A stretch of DNA of 64,000 bases from Mesorhizobium sp. M1B.F.Ca.ET.045.04.1.1 (GCF_003952465.1 NZ_CP034448.1:3759001-3823000), one strand, 5' to 3'; numbered from the stretch's first letter, positions 36,721 through 45,842 are shown. Notes: generated from the sequence alone by a model not told the origin. Numbers and translations are program-made.

Positions 36721-37508
36721 TGGCGACGACGCGCATCCTCGAATGGCTCGGGCGTTTCTACATCGTCCTGCTGCTTGCCTTCCTTTATCTGCCGATCATC
36801 ATCATGGCGCTGATGTCGTTCAACGCCTCGCCATTCTATCAGTTGCCGCTTGAATGGACGACGGACTGGTATGCCTCGCTCTGGCAGAACGAACAACTGA
36901 TCGCGGCGACCAGGAACAGCATCGAGATCGCCGTCATCACCACTATCATCTCAACGGCGCTGGGTTCGATGGCATCGCTGGCGCTCTACCGCTACGAGTT
37001 CCGTGGCAAAAAATTCCTGCAGGCGTTGCTCTTTCCGCCGATCGCCATTCCTTGGCTGATCACCGGCACGGCGATGCTGATCTTCTTCTTCGGCATCGGC
37101 ATCGGCCGCGGGCTGGTCGCCATCCTGCTCGGCCATGTCGCGCTGGCGCTGCCCTACGTCATCGTCGTCGTTTCGGCCCGGCTGCAGACCTTCGCCCCGG
37201 AGCTCGAGGAGGCGGCGCGCTCGCTCGGCGCCAATCAGTGGCAGGTGACTGCGCGCGTCACCTTGCCCTGGATCATGCCCGGCGTGATTGCCGGTGGGCT
37301 GTTTGCCTTCGCCGTTTCTTTCGACCAGTTCGTGGTTTCCTATTTCTTGTCGACGCCCGGCCAGACGACGCTGCCGGTCGAAATCTACGCCGCTATCCGC
37401 AAGGGCTTCACGCCCGAGATCAACGCGGTGTCGACGATCATCATCGTCGTGTCGATGGCCCTGATGCTGCTCACGGCGCGCTTCTTCAAATTCGGCGGAG
37501 AAAAATAA
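36720..37508 (+). CDS. ABC transporter permease (PotC-like)
   Basis: A 262-residue inner-membrane permease with six predicted spans. The EAA loop is LEEAARSLGANQWQVTARV, as in PotC/PotI. The TRNSIEIAVITTIIS segment after the second span is typical. It shares one base with both neighbours' start/stop codons, which indicates strict co-translation with the PotB-like partner and the ATPase. Confidence 0.87.
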   Translation: MATTRILEWLGRFYIVLLLAFLYLPIIIMALMSFNASPFYQLPLEWTTDWYASLWQNEQLIAATRNSIEIAVITTIISTALGSMASLALYRYEFRGKKFLQALLFPPIAIPWLITGTAMLIFFFGIGIGRGLVAILLGHVALALPYVIVVVSARLQTFAPELEEAARSLGANQWQVTARVTLPWIMPGVIAGGLFAFAVSFDQFVVSYFLSTPGQTTLPVEIYAAIRKGFTPEINAVSTIIIVVSMALMLLTARFFKFGGEK

Positions 37509-38572
37509 TGGCCGGCGTGCAGGTAGCGAACGTCTCCCGCAGTTTTGGCGCGCACAAGGCGCTGGACGACGTCTCGATCGATTTTCCGGACGGCGGCTTC
37601 TATGCGCTGCTCGGACCGTCGGGCAGCGGCAAGACCACACTGCTGCGCCAGATCGCCGGCTTTGATTTTCCGGACTCGGGCCGCATCGCCATCGGCGGCG
37701 AAAGCGTCGAGCGCGTGCCGGTGGAGAAGCGGCGCATCGGTATGGTGTTCCAGAACTATGCGCTGTTTCCCAATATGAGCGTGGCCGACAATATCGCCTT
37801 CGGCCTGTCGGTGCGCGGCGAGCCGAAGGCGACGATCACGGCCGAGGTGCAGCGCGCGCTCGACCTCGTGCAGCTTGGTAAGCTCGGTGGCCGCCGGCCG
37901 CATCAGCTCTCCGGCGGCCAGCGCCAGCGGGTGGCGCTGGCTCGCGCCATCGTCACTAAGCCGCGCGTGCTCCTCCTCGACGAGCCGCTCGGCGCGCTCG
38001 ACAAGGCGCTTCGCGTCGACATGCAGATCGAGCTGAAGCGCATCCAGCGCGAGATCGGCATCACCACCATCTTCGTCACCCACGACCAGGAAGAGGCGCT
38101 GACGATGAGCGACCGCATCGGCATATTGCGCGACGGCAGGCTGGTGCAGGAGGGACCGCCGGAAGAAATCTACGACAGGCCGCAAAGCGAGTTCGCCGCG
38201 ACTTTTCTTGGCGACGCCAACATCTTTCGCGGCGACGCGATTGGTGGCGGGATCAAGCTTCCGGACGGCACGACAATCAGCGCTTCCTCGGGTGCATCGG
38301 TGCCAGCCGGCGCCAAGGCGAGCTGCGCCGTGCGCCCGGAGCGCATCCAGATTTCGACGGGCGCGGGAAAGCCGGGTTCGGGCAACGCGAACATGCTTAA
38401 GGGGCAGGTCTCAAAACGCATCTTCGCCGGCAACAACAGCACGTACTTCGTCGATCGCGAGGGTCAGACGCTGAAGGTGGTCGTCCAGAACACCGGCGCA
38501 GAAAGGCTGTCCGAAGGTCAGCCAGTTGTGCTCAGTTGGTCGCCAGAGAGCACTGTGCTGATCGCGGCCTGA
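37508..38572 (+). CDS. ABC transporter ATP-binding protein (PotA-like)
   Basis: A 354-residue ATPase. Walker A is GPSGSGKTT (about 37-45), the signature is LSGGQRQRVALARA, Walker B is LLLDEPLGALD, and the switch His is in VTHDQEEAL. All are canonical. Residues about 240-350 form a TOBE regulatory domain. It energises the Pot-type importer and ends the operon that began with the GntR gene. Its stop is 34 bases from the convergent LacI gene. Confidence 0.9.
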   Translation: MAGVQVANVSRSFGAHKALDDVSIDFPDGGFYALLGPSGSGKTTLLRQIAGFDFPDSGRIAIGGESVERVPVEKRRIGMVFQNYALFPNMSVADNIAFGLSVRGEPKATITAEVQRALDLVQLGKLGGRRPHQLSGGQRQRVALARAIVTKPRVLLLDEPLGALDKALRVDMQIELKRIQREIGITTIFVTHDQEEALTMSDRIGILRDGRLVQEGPPEEIYDRPQSEFAATFLGDANIFRGDAIGGGIKLPDGTTISASSGASVPAGAKASCAVRPERIQISTGAGKPGSGNANMLKGQVSKRIFAGNNSTYFVDREGQTLKVVVQNTGAERLSEGQPVVLSWSPESTVLIAA

Positions 38573-38605
38573 GACTGCCGATCTTCTGGGCCTGGTTGGG
38601 ATCGC

Positions 38606-39634
38606 TCAAATCTCCGGAATGCTTTCGCGAAAGATCACCTGCAGCCGCGGCTGGTGTAGCTCGTAAGGCAATCCCCTGACGGCGTGGGACAGGATGTTGA
38701 GCGCCTCGCGCGCTTCGACGCGCGGGTTCTGGTCGATCACCGCATCGAGCGTGCCGTCGAGCAGAAGCTCCTTGGTGCCGTCGGTCACCTCATGGCCGAG
38801 GAAGAGGATCTCCTTCGCGCGTCCGCGCTCCTTGAGCGCGCGCGCGATGCCCGTATTGCCGGCGCCGACATTGTAGATGGCGGCGAGGTCGGGATGGCGC
38901 TCGAGCAAAGCCGAGGCCTCCGAATAGGCCTTCTCGCGATCGTCCAGCATTTCGCGCATCTCGACGATTTCGAGGTTGGGGGATTCCTCCGCGAGGATAT
39001 GGCGAAAACCCATCTCGCGCTCCTCATGGCCGCGATAGGCGAGCGAACCCGCGAACAGCGCGACCTTGCCTGGACGGTGGGCGCCGATGAAGCGGTTGAG
39101 CAGGTAGCCGGCCAGCCGCCCGGCGGCGCGGTTGTCGATGCCGATATAGGCGACGCGCGGCACGTGCAGGATGTCGGAGGCGATGGTGACGACCTTGACG
39201 TCGCTCGCCGACAGCGAGCGGATCGCCTCGCGCACCGTCGGATGGTCGAGCGCGATGACGCCGACGCCCTGCGTCTGGCCGTGCAAGTCCTGCAGCAGGC
39301 GGGCAAGCCGGTCGGGATTGAAACCTTCGATCGTCGTCACGCGTACGTCGAGATCGGGCCGCGTCTGCGCCTGGGCCTCGATGTGGCGATGCAGCAGCTT
39401 GATGAAGGAGTTGGTGCCGGCGGGCAGCGCGAAGTCGAGCCTGATTGTCTGACCCGGCACGGTTCGTTGCTGCGCCCCGTTCGGGGTCTCGGCAATGTAG
39501 CCAAGGCGCTGCGCCATCTCGATGACGATCTCGCGCGTGCGCGCCCGCACACCGGGACGGTTGTTGAGCACACGGTCGACCGTGGCGGGAGAAACGCCGG
39601 CTTCCCGGGCTATGTCTGTCAGGGTTGACCGCAC
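38606..39634 (-). CDS. LacI-family transcriptional regulator
   Basis: A 342-residue regulator with helix-turn-helix TLTDIAREAGVSPATVDRVL (about 4-23) and a type-I binding-protein sensor domain with YIGIDNRAAGRLAGYLL. A Val-Asp-Arg replaces the usual Val-Ser-Lys in the recognition helix, a variant seen in RbsR-like DNA readers. The GTG at 39634 is chosen since TGAGG lies eight bases upstream. It is divergent from the large importer and Moc-like operon that starts at 39989 and is its probable regulator; a sugar or inositol derivative is the likely effector. Confidence 0.85.
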   Translation of the reverse strand: MRSTLTDIAREAGVSPATVDRVLNNRPGVRARTREIVIEMAQRLGYIAETPNGAQQRTVPGQTIRLDFALPAGTNSFIKLLHRHIEAQAQTRPDLDVRVTTIEGFNPDRLARLLQDLHGQTQGVGVIALDHPTVREAIRSLSASDVKVVTIASDILHVPRVAYIGIDNRAAGRLAGYLLNRFIGAHRPGKVALFAGSLAYRGHEEREMGFRHILAEESPNLEIVEMREMLDDREKAYSEASALLERHPDLAAIYNVGAGNTGIARALKERGRAKEILFLGHEVTDGTKELLLDGTLDAVIDQNPRVEAREALNILSHAVRGLPYELHQPRLQVIFRESIPEI

Positions 39635-39988
39635 GTCGAGCACCTCATCGCAAGCATCAAAATCACGCAGCTGCCAATCCGTTCCGGAAAACCGCTCAGC
39701 CGCAGCCGCGATTCTGATGTGAAATGATGTAACCGGCCTTGGCCCGCACGCAAGCCGACGCGTTACACAAGACAGCGAAGGCCCGGCAAAGCCGGCCGGA
39801 TCGGCGCAAGAATCCCTCAAAACCACGCAATGGGTGCGATGTGACTGGCTCGGCGAACTGCATTCTCTCCCTCATTTGCGATCTTATGACGTGTTTTGAG
39901 TATTTATGATGTTGACAGGCTCGATATGGTTCCGTCAATATCCCTCATAAGGGCCATGGAGGAACAGGCCCTTGAGGGAGGAGTTCCA
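39635..39988. promoter_or_regulatory. Divergent control region between LacI gene and importer operon
   Basis: A 354-base gap. A perfect -35-like TTGACA at 39912-39917 is followed 17 bases later by a poor -10 (TCAATA, 39935-39940), reading toward the binding-protein gene. Two TTATGAnGT-type direct repeats (about 39883-39912) precede it. No convincing LacI palindrome was found by eye. The part near 39730-39850 shows nothing recognisable. Confidence 0.35.
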
Positions 39989-41602
39989 ATGACTGATTTG
40001 ATCCGCGTCTCGCGGCGCCGTCTTTTGGCGTCCGGAGGAAAGGCGGCTGTGTTTGTCGCCGCGACTGGAATCGCGCCGCAATTCATTCGTCCCGGCCGCG
40101 CCCTGGCGGCCGATGCACTGGCGCCAGGCATGATCGGCGGGCCGACAGGCTTCGACGGCGCCGAGCGCTACCAGTACGGGCCGGATACGCCGGAAGGGCG
40201 CGCCATCGAGGCGATCAAGGCGATGAAGGGCGCCGGCAAGGCGCCGGCCAAGATCGTGCTCGGCCTCTCGGACGGCTCGATCGGCCAGCTGACGCAGCCG
40301 TTCCCCGCAGGAGCGCCGTCGATCAAGGATCTGTGGGAAAAGGAAACCGGCATTCCGCTCGAAATCGTCGGTGTGCCGAACGGCCAGGAATTCACCAAGA
40401 CGATGCAGGACATCTCCACCAAGGGTGGGGCCTATGACATCTATGCGGTGGAATGGAACCGCCTCGGCGACCTCGCCGAAACCGGCGGCATCATCAAGCT
40501 CGACGACTTCGTCGCCCAGCACAAGCCGGAATGGGACGATCCGGAGCGCGGTTACGTCAACGGCGCCAAGGGCGTTTCGCTGCTCAACCAGTATCGCGGC
40601 TCGACCTATGGCGTGTCGCTCGACGGCGACTTCCAGACCTGGGTCTACCGTACCGACCTGTTCGGCGACGGGGCCGAGAAGAAGGCCTTCAAGGATAAGT
40701 ACGGCTACGATCTCGCGCCGCCCAGGACCTGGAAGCAGCATGGCGACATCGCCGCCTTCTTCCATCGCCCGGACAAGGGCCTGTTCGGCTCGACCGACCT
40801 GCGCAACCAGGGCTGGGGCTACACCAACTGGTACCAGCGCTACGTCTCGATGGCTTCGCCCAACCAATACCTGTTCGACGACGCAGGCAAGCCGCTGATC
40901 AATTCCGAGCAGGGCATCGCGGCGACGAAGGAATACGTCGATTCGCTGGCGCATCATTCACCGGACGCGATCTCGTGGGGCTGGCCGGAGCAGTATGGCA
41001 ACTTCGCCAAGTGCGGCGCGGCGATGACCTGCGCCTTCTCCAACCTGCCGAAATTCCTCGACAATGCCGGCAACAAGGATTCCGCCGTCACCGGCAAGAT
41101 CGGCTCGATGCTGCCGCCCGGCCGCGAGATCGACGGCAAGCTGGTCAGCCGCTCGGTGCTGTGGCTCAACCTGTCGGCTTCGGTCTCGGCGCAGTCCAAG
41201 AATCCGGAAGCCTGCTATCTCTTCCTGCAGTGGCTGGGATCGAGCCGCATCTATGCCTGGATGACGGCCAACCCGGGCGGCTATTTCGATCCGTCCCGCC
41301 TCTCGGACTTCTCCGATCCGCTGGTCCGCCAAACCTATCACGCCTACCACATGGACGTGGTGCGCGAGACGGTGGCGCGCACGGTCCCGACCATCAACTA
41401 TCCAGGTGCTACGGCCTTCCACAATGCGCTCGACGAGAATCTCGTCGCCGCGCTGACCAAGGCCAAGACGCCCGAGCAGGCCATGGCCGACACAGAGGCC
41501 GAGTGGAAGAAGATCGCGCGGCGCACCGGTGAGGACAAACTGCTCGAAGCCATCAAGACCAACAAGGAGGCCTGGCCTACGGTTCTCGACTCGATCGCCT
41601 GA
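39989..41602 (+). CDS. Tat-exported ABC substrate-binding protein (GlpV-like)
   Basis: A 537-residue extracytoplasmic binding protein, longer than usual CUT1 binders (about 420). The N-terminus has a twin-arginine signal, VSRRRLLASGG, followed by a hydrophobic stretch and a cleavage site near residue 40 (RALA-A). A strong GGGAGGAG precedes the ATG at 39989. Size and gene order (binder, two permeases, two ATPases) match the glycerol importer GlpV-P-Q-S-T of Rhizobium leguminosarum. Here glycerol genes are absent, so another polyol or sugar is likely. Tat export implies that it folds in the cytoplasm, perhaps with a cofactor. Confidence 0.8.
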   Translation: MTDLIRVSRRRLLASGGKAAVFVAATGIAPQFIRPGRALAADALAPGMIGGPTGFDGAERYQYGPDTPEGRAIEAIKAMKGAGKAPAKIVLGLSDGSIGQLTQPFPAGAPSIKDLWEKETGIPLEIVGVPNGQEFTKTMQDISTKGGAYDIYAVEWNRLGDLAETGGIIKLDDFVAQHKPEWDDPERGYVNGAKGVSLLNQYRGSTYGVSLDGDFQTWVYRTDLFGDGAEKKAFKDKYGYDLAPPRTWKQHGDIAAFFHRPDKGLFGSTDLRNQGWGYTNWYQRYVSMASPNQYLFDDAGKPLINSEQGIAATKEYVDSLAHHSPDAISWGWPEQYGNFAKCGAAMTCAFSNLPKFLDNAGNKDSAVTGKIGSMLPPGREIDGKLVSRSVLWLNLSASVSAQSKNPEACYLFLQWLGSSRIYAWMTANPGGYFDPSRLSDFSDPLVRQTYHAYHMDVVRETVARTVPTINYPGATAFHNALDENLVAALTKAKTPEQAMADTEAEWKKIARRTGEDKLLEAIKTNKEAWPTVLDSIA

Positions 41603-41626
41603 TCCGCCTCCCTGGATCAGAAAAGG

Positions 41627-41651
41627 AGGGGAGGGACACTGCTCCTCCCCT
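41627..41651 (+). repeat. Hairpin after the binding-protein gene
   Basis: AGGGGAGG (41627-41634), a 9-base loop, CCTCCCCT (41644-41651): a perfect 8-bp stem 24 bases after the stop and 30 bases before the permease start. No T-run follows. It fits the pattern of hairpins after binding-protein genes elsewhere in the window. Confidence 0.55.
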
Positions 41652-41681
41652 TCGAAACAACGCCACCAGCAAAGCAGCCAG

Positions 41682-42542
41682 ATGAAGCGTTCCGTTCCTT
41701 TCGAGATATTCCGCTACGCCGCGATCTTCGTGGCGATCGCGGTGACGCTGGTGCCGATCCTGTGGATGGCGTCGATGGCCTTCAAGCCGATCGGCGAATG
41801 GTCGGCCACAGGTGCCGACCTGACCTGGTGGCCGAAGCATCCGACGCTTGCCAATTTCCAGTTCGTATTCGGCGAATCCACCAACAGCCTGATCGTGGCG
41901 CTCGACCGCACGGCGCTGAAGCCGATCCTGTCGTCGCTGCTCTCGGCGGTGTTCGGAACCGCGATCGCCATGTCGGCGGGCACCGCGGCCGCTTACGGCC
42001 TGTCGCGTTTCGGCTCCGGCCAGAACCTGCCACTGGCGCTGATCCAGCTCAGGCTGTTTCCGCCGATGGCCGTCATGATTCCCGTGATGATCATGTGGTC
42101 GTTTCTCAACTTCACCGACAGCTGGTGGGGCCTGGCGTTGATCTACGGCATCGTGACGCTGCCCTTCGCCTTCTGGCTGATGAAGACCTTCTTCGACGAC
42201 ATGCCGCGCGAGATCGAGGAGGCAGCGCTCGTCGAGGGCTGCTCGCGGCTGCGCGTCTTCACCCGCATCACGCTGCCGATGATGCGCGCACCGCTGGCAA
42301 GTGCTGCGCTCTTCGTCTTCATCCTCAACTGGTCGGACTATCTGATCGCGCTGCTTCTGACGACGCGCGAATGGGTGACAATCCCCGTCTACATGGCATC
42401 GCTGTCGTCTTCGATGACCGGACAGCTCTACGGCGCCAAGGCGGCGCTCGGCCTGATCGCGGCGGTGCCGCCGGTCATCATGGGCATCGCCATCCAGCGC
42501 CATCTGGTGCGCGGACTGACCTTCGGAGCGCTCAAGCAATGA
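41682..42542 (+). CDS. ABC transporter permease (CUT1, MalG-like)
   Basis: A 286-residue permease with six predicted spans and the EAA loop EEAALVEGCSRLRVFTRITL. The frame is open to 41529, but that overlaps the previous gene, so the ATG at 41682 is chosen. The stop overlaps the next permease start (ATGA). It corresponds in order and type to GlpP/GlpQ-like subunits. Confidence 0.84.
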   Translation: MKRSVPFEIFRYAAIFVAIAVTLVPILWMASMAFKPIGEWSATGADLTWWPKHPTLANFQFVFGESTNSLIVALDRTALKPILSSLLSAVFGTAIAMSAGTAAAYGLSRFGSGQNLPLALIQLRLFPPMAVMIPVMIMWSFLNFTDSWWGLALIYGIVTLPFAFWLMKTFFDDMPREIEEAALVEGCSRLRVFTRITLPMMRAPLASAALFVFILNWSDYLIALLLTTREWVTIPVYMASLSSSMTGQLYGAKAALGLIAAVPPVIMGIAIQRHLVRGLTFGALKQ

Positions 42543-43495
42543 GCGCCGTGACCGCTACGATTTCGGAGGACGAGATGGCCGCGCGGACAAAGCCCGCCAC
42601 GCCCGACGAGGGCGCGCGGCTTGGCTTCCGGCTGACCTTGCCGGCGCAGATCCTGGTGCTGTTCATCTCGGCCTTCCCGCTCCTGATGCAGCTCTACATC
42701 AGCGTCACCGACTGGTCGCCGCTTTCCGGCATCGGCTGGTGGAACGCCTGGGAGATATGGAACAGCTTTGCCAACTATACCGACCTTGCGGCCGACACCC
42801 GGTTCTGGAGCGCCTTGCAGCGCACGGCGATCGTCATGGTCGTCTGCGTGCCGGCGGAGTTGCTGCTGGGCCTGGCACTTGCCACGCTGTTTGCCGACGA
42901 CTTTCCGGGCAAGCGCATCTTCTATTCGATCCTCTTGATGCCGATGATGGTGGTGCCGGCGGTCGCCGGCTACATGTTCTTCATGCTGTTCCAGTCGGGC
43001 GGACCGGTGAACGACATCCTGTCGAAGATCGTCGGAACGCCCGTCACCATCGCCTGGCTTTCCGATCCGACGCTGGCGCTGATCGCGGTGATGATCGCCG
43101 ACATCTGGCAGTGGACGCCGTTGATGTTCCTCATCCTGCTTGCCGGCCTTGTCGGCGTGCCGGAGGACCAGATGAAGGCGGCGACGCTGCTCGGCGCCAA
43201 TCCCTGGCAGCGCTTCGTCACCATCGTGCTGCCGAAGATGAAGACGATCATCATCATCGCGCTGGCGATCCGGGTGATCGAGAACTTCAAGATCTTCGAC
43301 ACGCTCTACATCATGACCGGCGGCGGTCCCGGCGTCGCCACCGAGACGATCTCCGTCTACATCTACAAGGTCACCACCCAGGACCTGATCTGGGGCTATG
43401 TGGCGGCCATCGCTCTGGCTATCCTGGTCGTGCTCTCGATCGTCGCGGTCTACGCCATGAAGCACATGGCGAAGGCCCGGGAGTTGGCGGCATGA
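42539..43495 (+). CDS. ABC transporter permease (CUT1, MalF-like)
   Basis: A 318-residue permease with an N-terminal cytoplasmic tail and six predicted spans. The EAA loop is MKAATLLGANPWQRFVTIVL. Two starts are plausible: ATG 42539 overlaps the upstream stop, while ATG 42575 has GGAGGA five bases before it and would give 306 residues. It pairs with the product of 41682 to form the channel. The stop overlaps the ATPase start. Confidence 0.84.
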   Translation: MSAVTATISEDEMAARTKPATPDEGARLGFRLTLPAQILVLFISAFPLLMQLYISVTDWSPLSGIGWWNAWEIWNSFANYTDLAADTRFWSALQRTAIVMVVCVPAELLLGLALATLFADDFPGKRIFYSILLMPMMVVPAVAGYMFFMLFQSGGPVNDILSKIVGTPVTIAWLSDPTLALIAVMIADIWQWTPLMFLILLAGLVGVPEDQMKAATLLGANPWQRFVTIVLPKMKTIIIIALAIRVIENFKIFDTLYIMTGGGPGVATETISVYIYKVTTQDLIWGYVAAIALAILVVLSIVAVYAMKHMAKARELAA

Positions 43496-44580
43496 GCGCG
43501 ATCCACCTCAAGAACCTGGTCAAAAAATTCGGCGACTTCACCGCGCTGAAGACGATGGATCTCGAGATCGCCGACGGCGAGTTCATGGCGCTGCTCGGGC
43601 CTTCCGGCTGCGGCAAGTCGACGACGATGAACATGATCGCCGGCATGGAAGAGCCGACCAGCGGAAAAATCCTGTTCGGCGAGCGCGACATGGCCGGTGT
43701 GCCGATGGGGCGGCGCGGTGTCGGCTTCGTCTTCCAGAACTACGCGATTTTCACCCATATGACGGTGCGGCAGAACATCACCTACGGGCCGAAGATGCGC
43801 GGCGCCGCCAAGGTCGAGATCGACCGCCGCGTCGGCGCCATCGCCGAGATGCTGCAGCTTTCACCGCTGCTCGACCGCAAGGCGGACCGGCTCTCGGTCA
43901 ACATCCTGCAGCGCGTCGCGATCGGCCGCTCGGCGATCATGGAGCCGGCGATCTTCCTGCTCGACGAGCCGCTGTCCAATGTCGACGCGGCCTTCCGCGC
44001 GGTGATGCGCACCGAACTCAAGCAGCTGCAGCGCCAGTTCAAGCAGACTATGATCTATGTCACGCACGACCAGCTCGAAGCCATGACCATGGCCGACCGT
44101 ATCGCGGTGATGGATCATGGCGTGCTGCAGCAGGTCGGCACGCCGCTCGAGGTCTACAACAATCCGGCCAACGTCTTCGTCGCCCGCTTCATCGGCGCGC
44201 CGGGCATGAACCTCATCAAGGGCCGGCCGGCGGAAAGCGATCGCGGGCTGGTGATCGATCTCGGGCCGCTCGGCGTCACGCCACCCTTGCCCGACGAGCT
44301 CGCTCCGGCGGTGCGCGCGGTGCGCGGAGAGGTCCTCTACGGCTTCCGGCCGGAGCAGGTGACGCTTGCCGAACGCGGGCTGTCGATGCCGGTGACATTC
44401 GTCGAGCGGGTCGGCGCGCGCACCATCGTCCATTTGGGTCAGAGCGAGAGCGCCGTGAAGGCGGTGTTCGAGAACGTTGTCGGGCTCTCGATCGGGCAGG
44501 CGGCGGTCGTCGCGCCGCCGGCCTCGTCGGTGCGCGTCTTCGACGCCGGTACGGGTCGCGCCATCAAGGTCGGGGGTTGA
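43492..44580 (+). CDS. ABC ATPase with degenerate signature motif (GlpS/GlpT-like partner 1)
   Basis: A 362-residue CUT1-type ATPase with TOBE domain. Walker A GPSGCGKST (36-44), Walker B IFLLDEP (154-160) with catalytic Glu159, Q-loop FQNYAIF and switch THDQ are all intact. The ABC signature is LSVNILQ (134-140) instead of LSGGQRQ, losing both glycines. In an ABC dimer the signature acts on the nucleotide bound to the partner, so this subunit can bind and hydrolyse ATP only with a partner that has a good signature. The product of 44772 is such a partner. The palindromic repeat at 44604-44728 follows. Confidence 0.9.
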   Translation: MSAIHLKNLVKKFGDFTALKTMDLEIADGEFMALLGPSGCGKSTTMNMIAGMEEPTSGKILFGERDMAGVPMGRRGVGFVFQNYAIFTHMTVRQNITYGPKMRGAAKVEIDRRVGAIAEMLQLSPLLDRKADRLSVNILQRVAIGRSAIMEPAIFLLDEPLSNVDAAFRAVMRTELKQLQRQFKQTMIYVTHDQLEAMTMADRIAVMDHGVLQQVGTPLEVYNNPANVFVARFIGAPGMNLIKGRPAESDRGLVIDLGPLGVTPPLPDELAPAVRAVRGEVLYGFRPEQVTLAERGLSMPVTFVERVGARTIVHLGQSESAVKAVFENVVGLSIGQAAVVAPPASSVRVFDAGTGRAIKVGG

Positions 44581-44603
44581 GATGCAAGTATCCCCAGGTC
44601 TGT

Positions 44604-44728
44604 GCCGCCCCTCACCCTTACCCTCTCCCCGTGAAGAACGGGGAGAGGGGGTCGCCGGCGTTGCGGCCAGCTCCCTTCTCCCCGTCACTATACGGGGAGA
44701 AGGTGCCGGTAGGCGGATGAGGGGCGGC
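44604..44728. repeat. Palindromic intergenic repeat (CTCCCCGT type), short copy
   Basis: A 125-base element bounded by GCCGCCCCTCA (44604-44614) and its exact inverse TGAGGGGCGGC (44718-44728). Inside are two hairpins, CCCTCTCCCCGT/ACGGGGAGAGGG and CTTCTCCCCGT-CACTAT-ACGGGGAGAAG. It sits between the two ATPase genes of one operon and is related to the copy at 31630-31880. Transcribed, it would form large RNA hairpins and may separate the expression of the two subunits. Confidence 0.7.
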
Positions 44729-44771
44729 GCCAAGGCCGGCAGGCTGATCGAAATCTGCGGAGCGCACTAGC

Positions 44772-45842
44772 ATGGCCGATATCGTTTTCCGCAATGTCAC
44801 GAAACGCTACGGCACGACGCTCGCCGTCGACGACGCCTCGTTCACCGTCAACGACAACGAGTTCTTCTGCTTCTTCGGCCCGCCGCTGTCGGGCAAGTCG
44901 ACGATCCTGCGCCTTGTGCTTGGACTGGAGCAACCGGACGAGGGCGAGATCCTGATCGGCGGCAAGCCGGTCAACAGCGTCTCTCCGGCGAAACGCAACG
45001 TCGCCATGGTGTTCCAGAACCTCGCGCTGTTCCCGCATATGAGCGCGCGCGACAATGTCCGCTTCCCGCTGGTCGAGCGGAAGGTTGCGGAGGCTGAGAT
45101 CGACAAGCGCCTCGCCGACGTCGCCGCCAAGCTGCATATCGGCCATATCCTGCACAAGCCGCCGGCGCAGCTCTCCGGCGGCGAGCGGCAGCGCGTGGCG
45201 ATCGCACGCGCCCTGGTGCGCGATCCGGTCGCCTATCTGATGGACGATCCGATCTCGGCGCTCGATGCGCGGCTGCGCGAGGAGACGCGCGTCGAGCTGA
45301 AGCGCATCCAGCGCGATTTGGGCAAGAGGCTGATCTACGTCACGCACGACCAGGAAGAGGCGATGTCGGTCGCCGATCGCATGGCCATCTTGGAGAACGG
45401 CCGCATTAGGCAGATCGGCGCGCCGGCCGAGATCTACGATCGTCCGGCAAGCGCCTATGTGGCGCGCATGCTCGGCTCGCCGGTGATGAACATCCTGCCG
45501 TCGGTGCACGAGGCCGAGGGTGTCGAGGCGGCCGAAGGCGCAATCTGCATCGCCGATGCCAAGGCCCCGGCCGAGTCGATCGAGATCGGGCTCAGGCCCG
45601 AAGACATCAAGGTGCGTCCGTGGGCAGACAATGAGATGGCGAACGGGGGCAAGGGCCGCCCGGCGCGAGTGTTCGAGGTCGAGCCGCTCGGCGGCTACAC
45701 CGTGGTGACACTTGCCGCCGGGCAGGCGCGGGTGAGGGCGCTGCTGCGGGGCCAGCCCGACATCAGGCCGGACGCGCTAGTGGCGATATCCTGCGAGCCG
45801 GCCCGCGTGCATTATTTCGGCCAGGACGGAGGCGCGTTGTGA
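44772..45842 (+). CDS. ABC ATPase with degenerate Walker motifs (GlpS/GlpT-like partner 2)
   Basis: A 356-residue CUT1-type ATPase with TOBE domain. The signature LSGGERQRVAIARA (134 on) is canonical. Walker A is GPPLSGKST (36-44), with Leu39 where Gly is expected. Walker B is YLMDDP (155-160), with Asp159 replacing the catalytic Glu. Q-loop FQNLALF and switch THDQ are kept. It therefore complements the partner at 43492: one composite site is canonical and the other is degenerate on both faces. The overall pairing resembles GlpS/GlpT of rhizobial glycerol importers. The start lies 191 bases after the partner's stop, across a palindromic repeat. Confidence 0.9.
   Translation: MADIVFRNVTKRYGTTLAVDDASFTVNDNEFFCFFGPPLSGKSTILRLVLGLEQPDEGEILIGGKPVNSVSPAKRNVAMVFQNLALFPHMSARDNVRFPLVERKVAEAEIDKRLADVAAKLHIGHILHKPPAQLSGGERQRVAIARALVRDPVAYLMDDPISALDARLREETRVELKRIQRDLGKRLIYVTHDQEEAMSVADRMAILENGRIRQIGAPAEIYDRPASAYVARMLGSPVMNILPSVHEAEGVEAAEGAICIADAKAPAESIEIGLRPEDIKVRPWADNEMANGGKGRPARVFEVEPLGGYTVVTLAAGQARVRALLRGQPDIRPDALVAISCEPARVHYFGQDGGAL

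Noticed and set aside
39989..45842. Glycerol importer glpVPQST in the strict sense
   Set aside because: Architecture matches, but no glpD, glpK or glpR-type regulator is present and the neighbours are Moc/inositol-like, so the substrate is left open.
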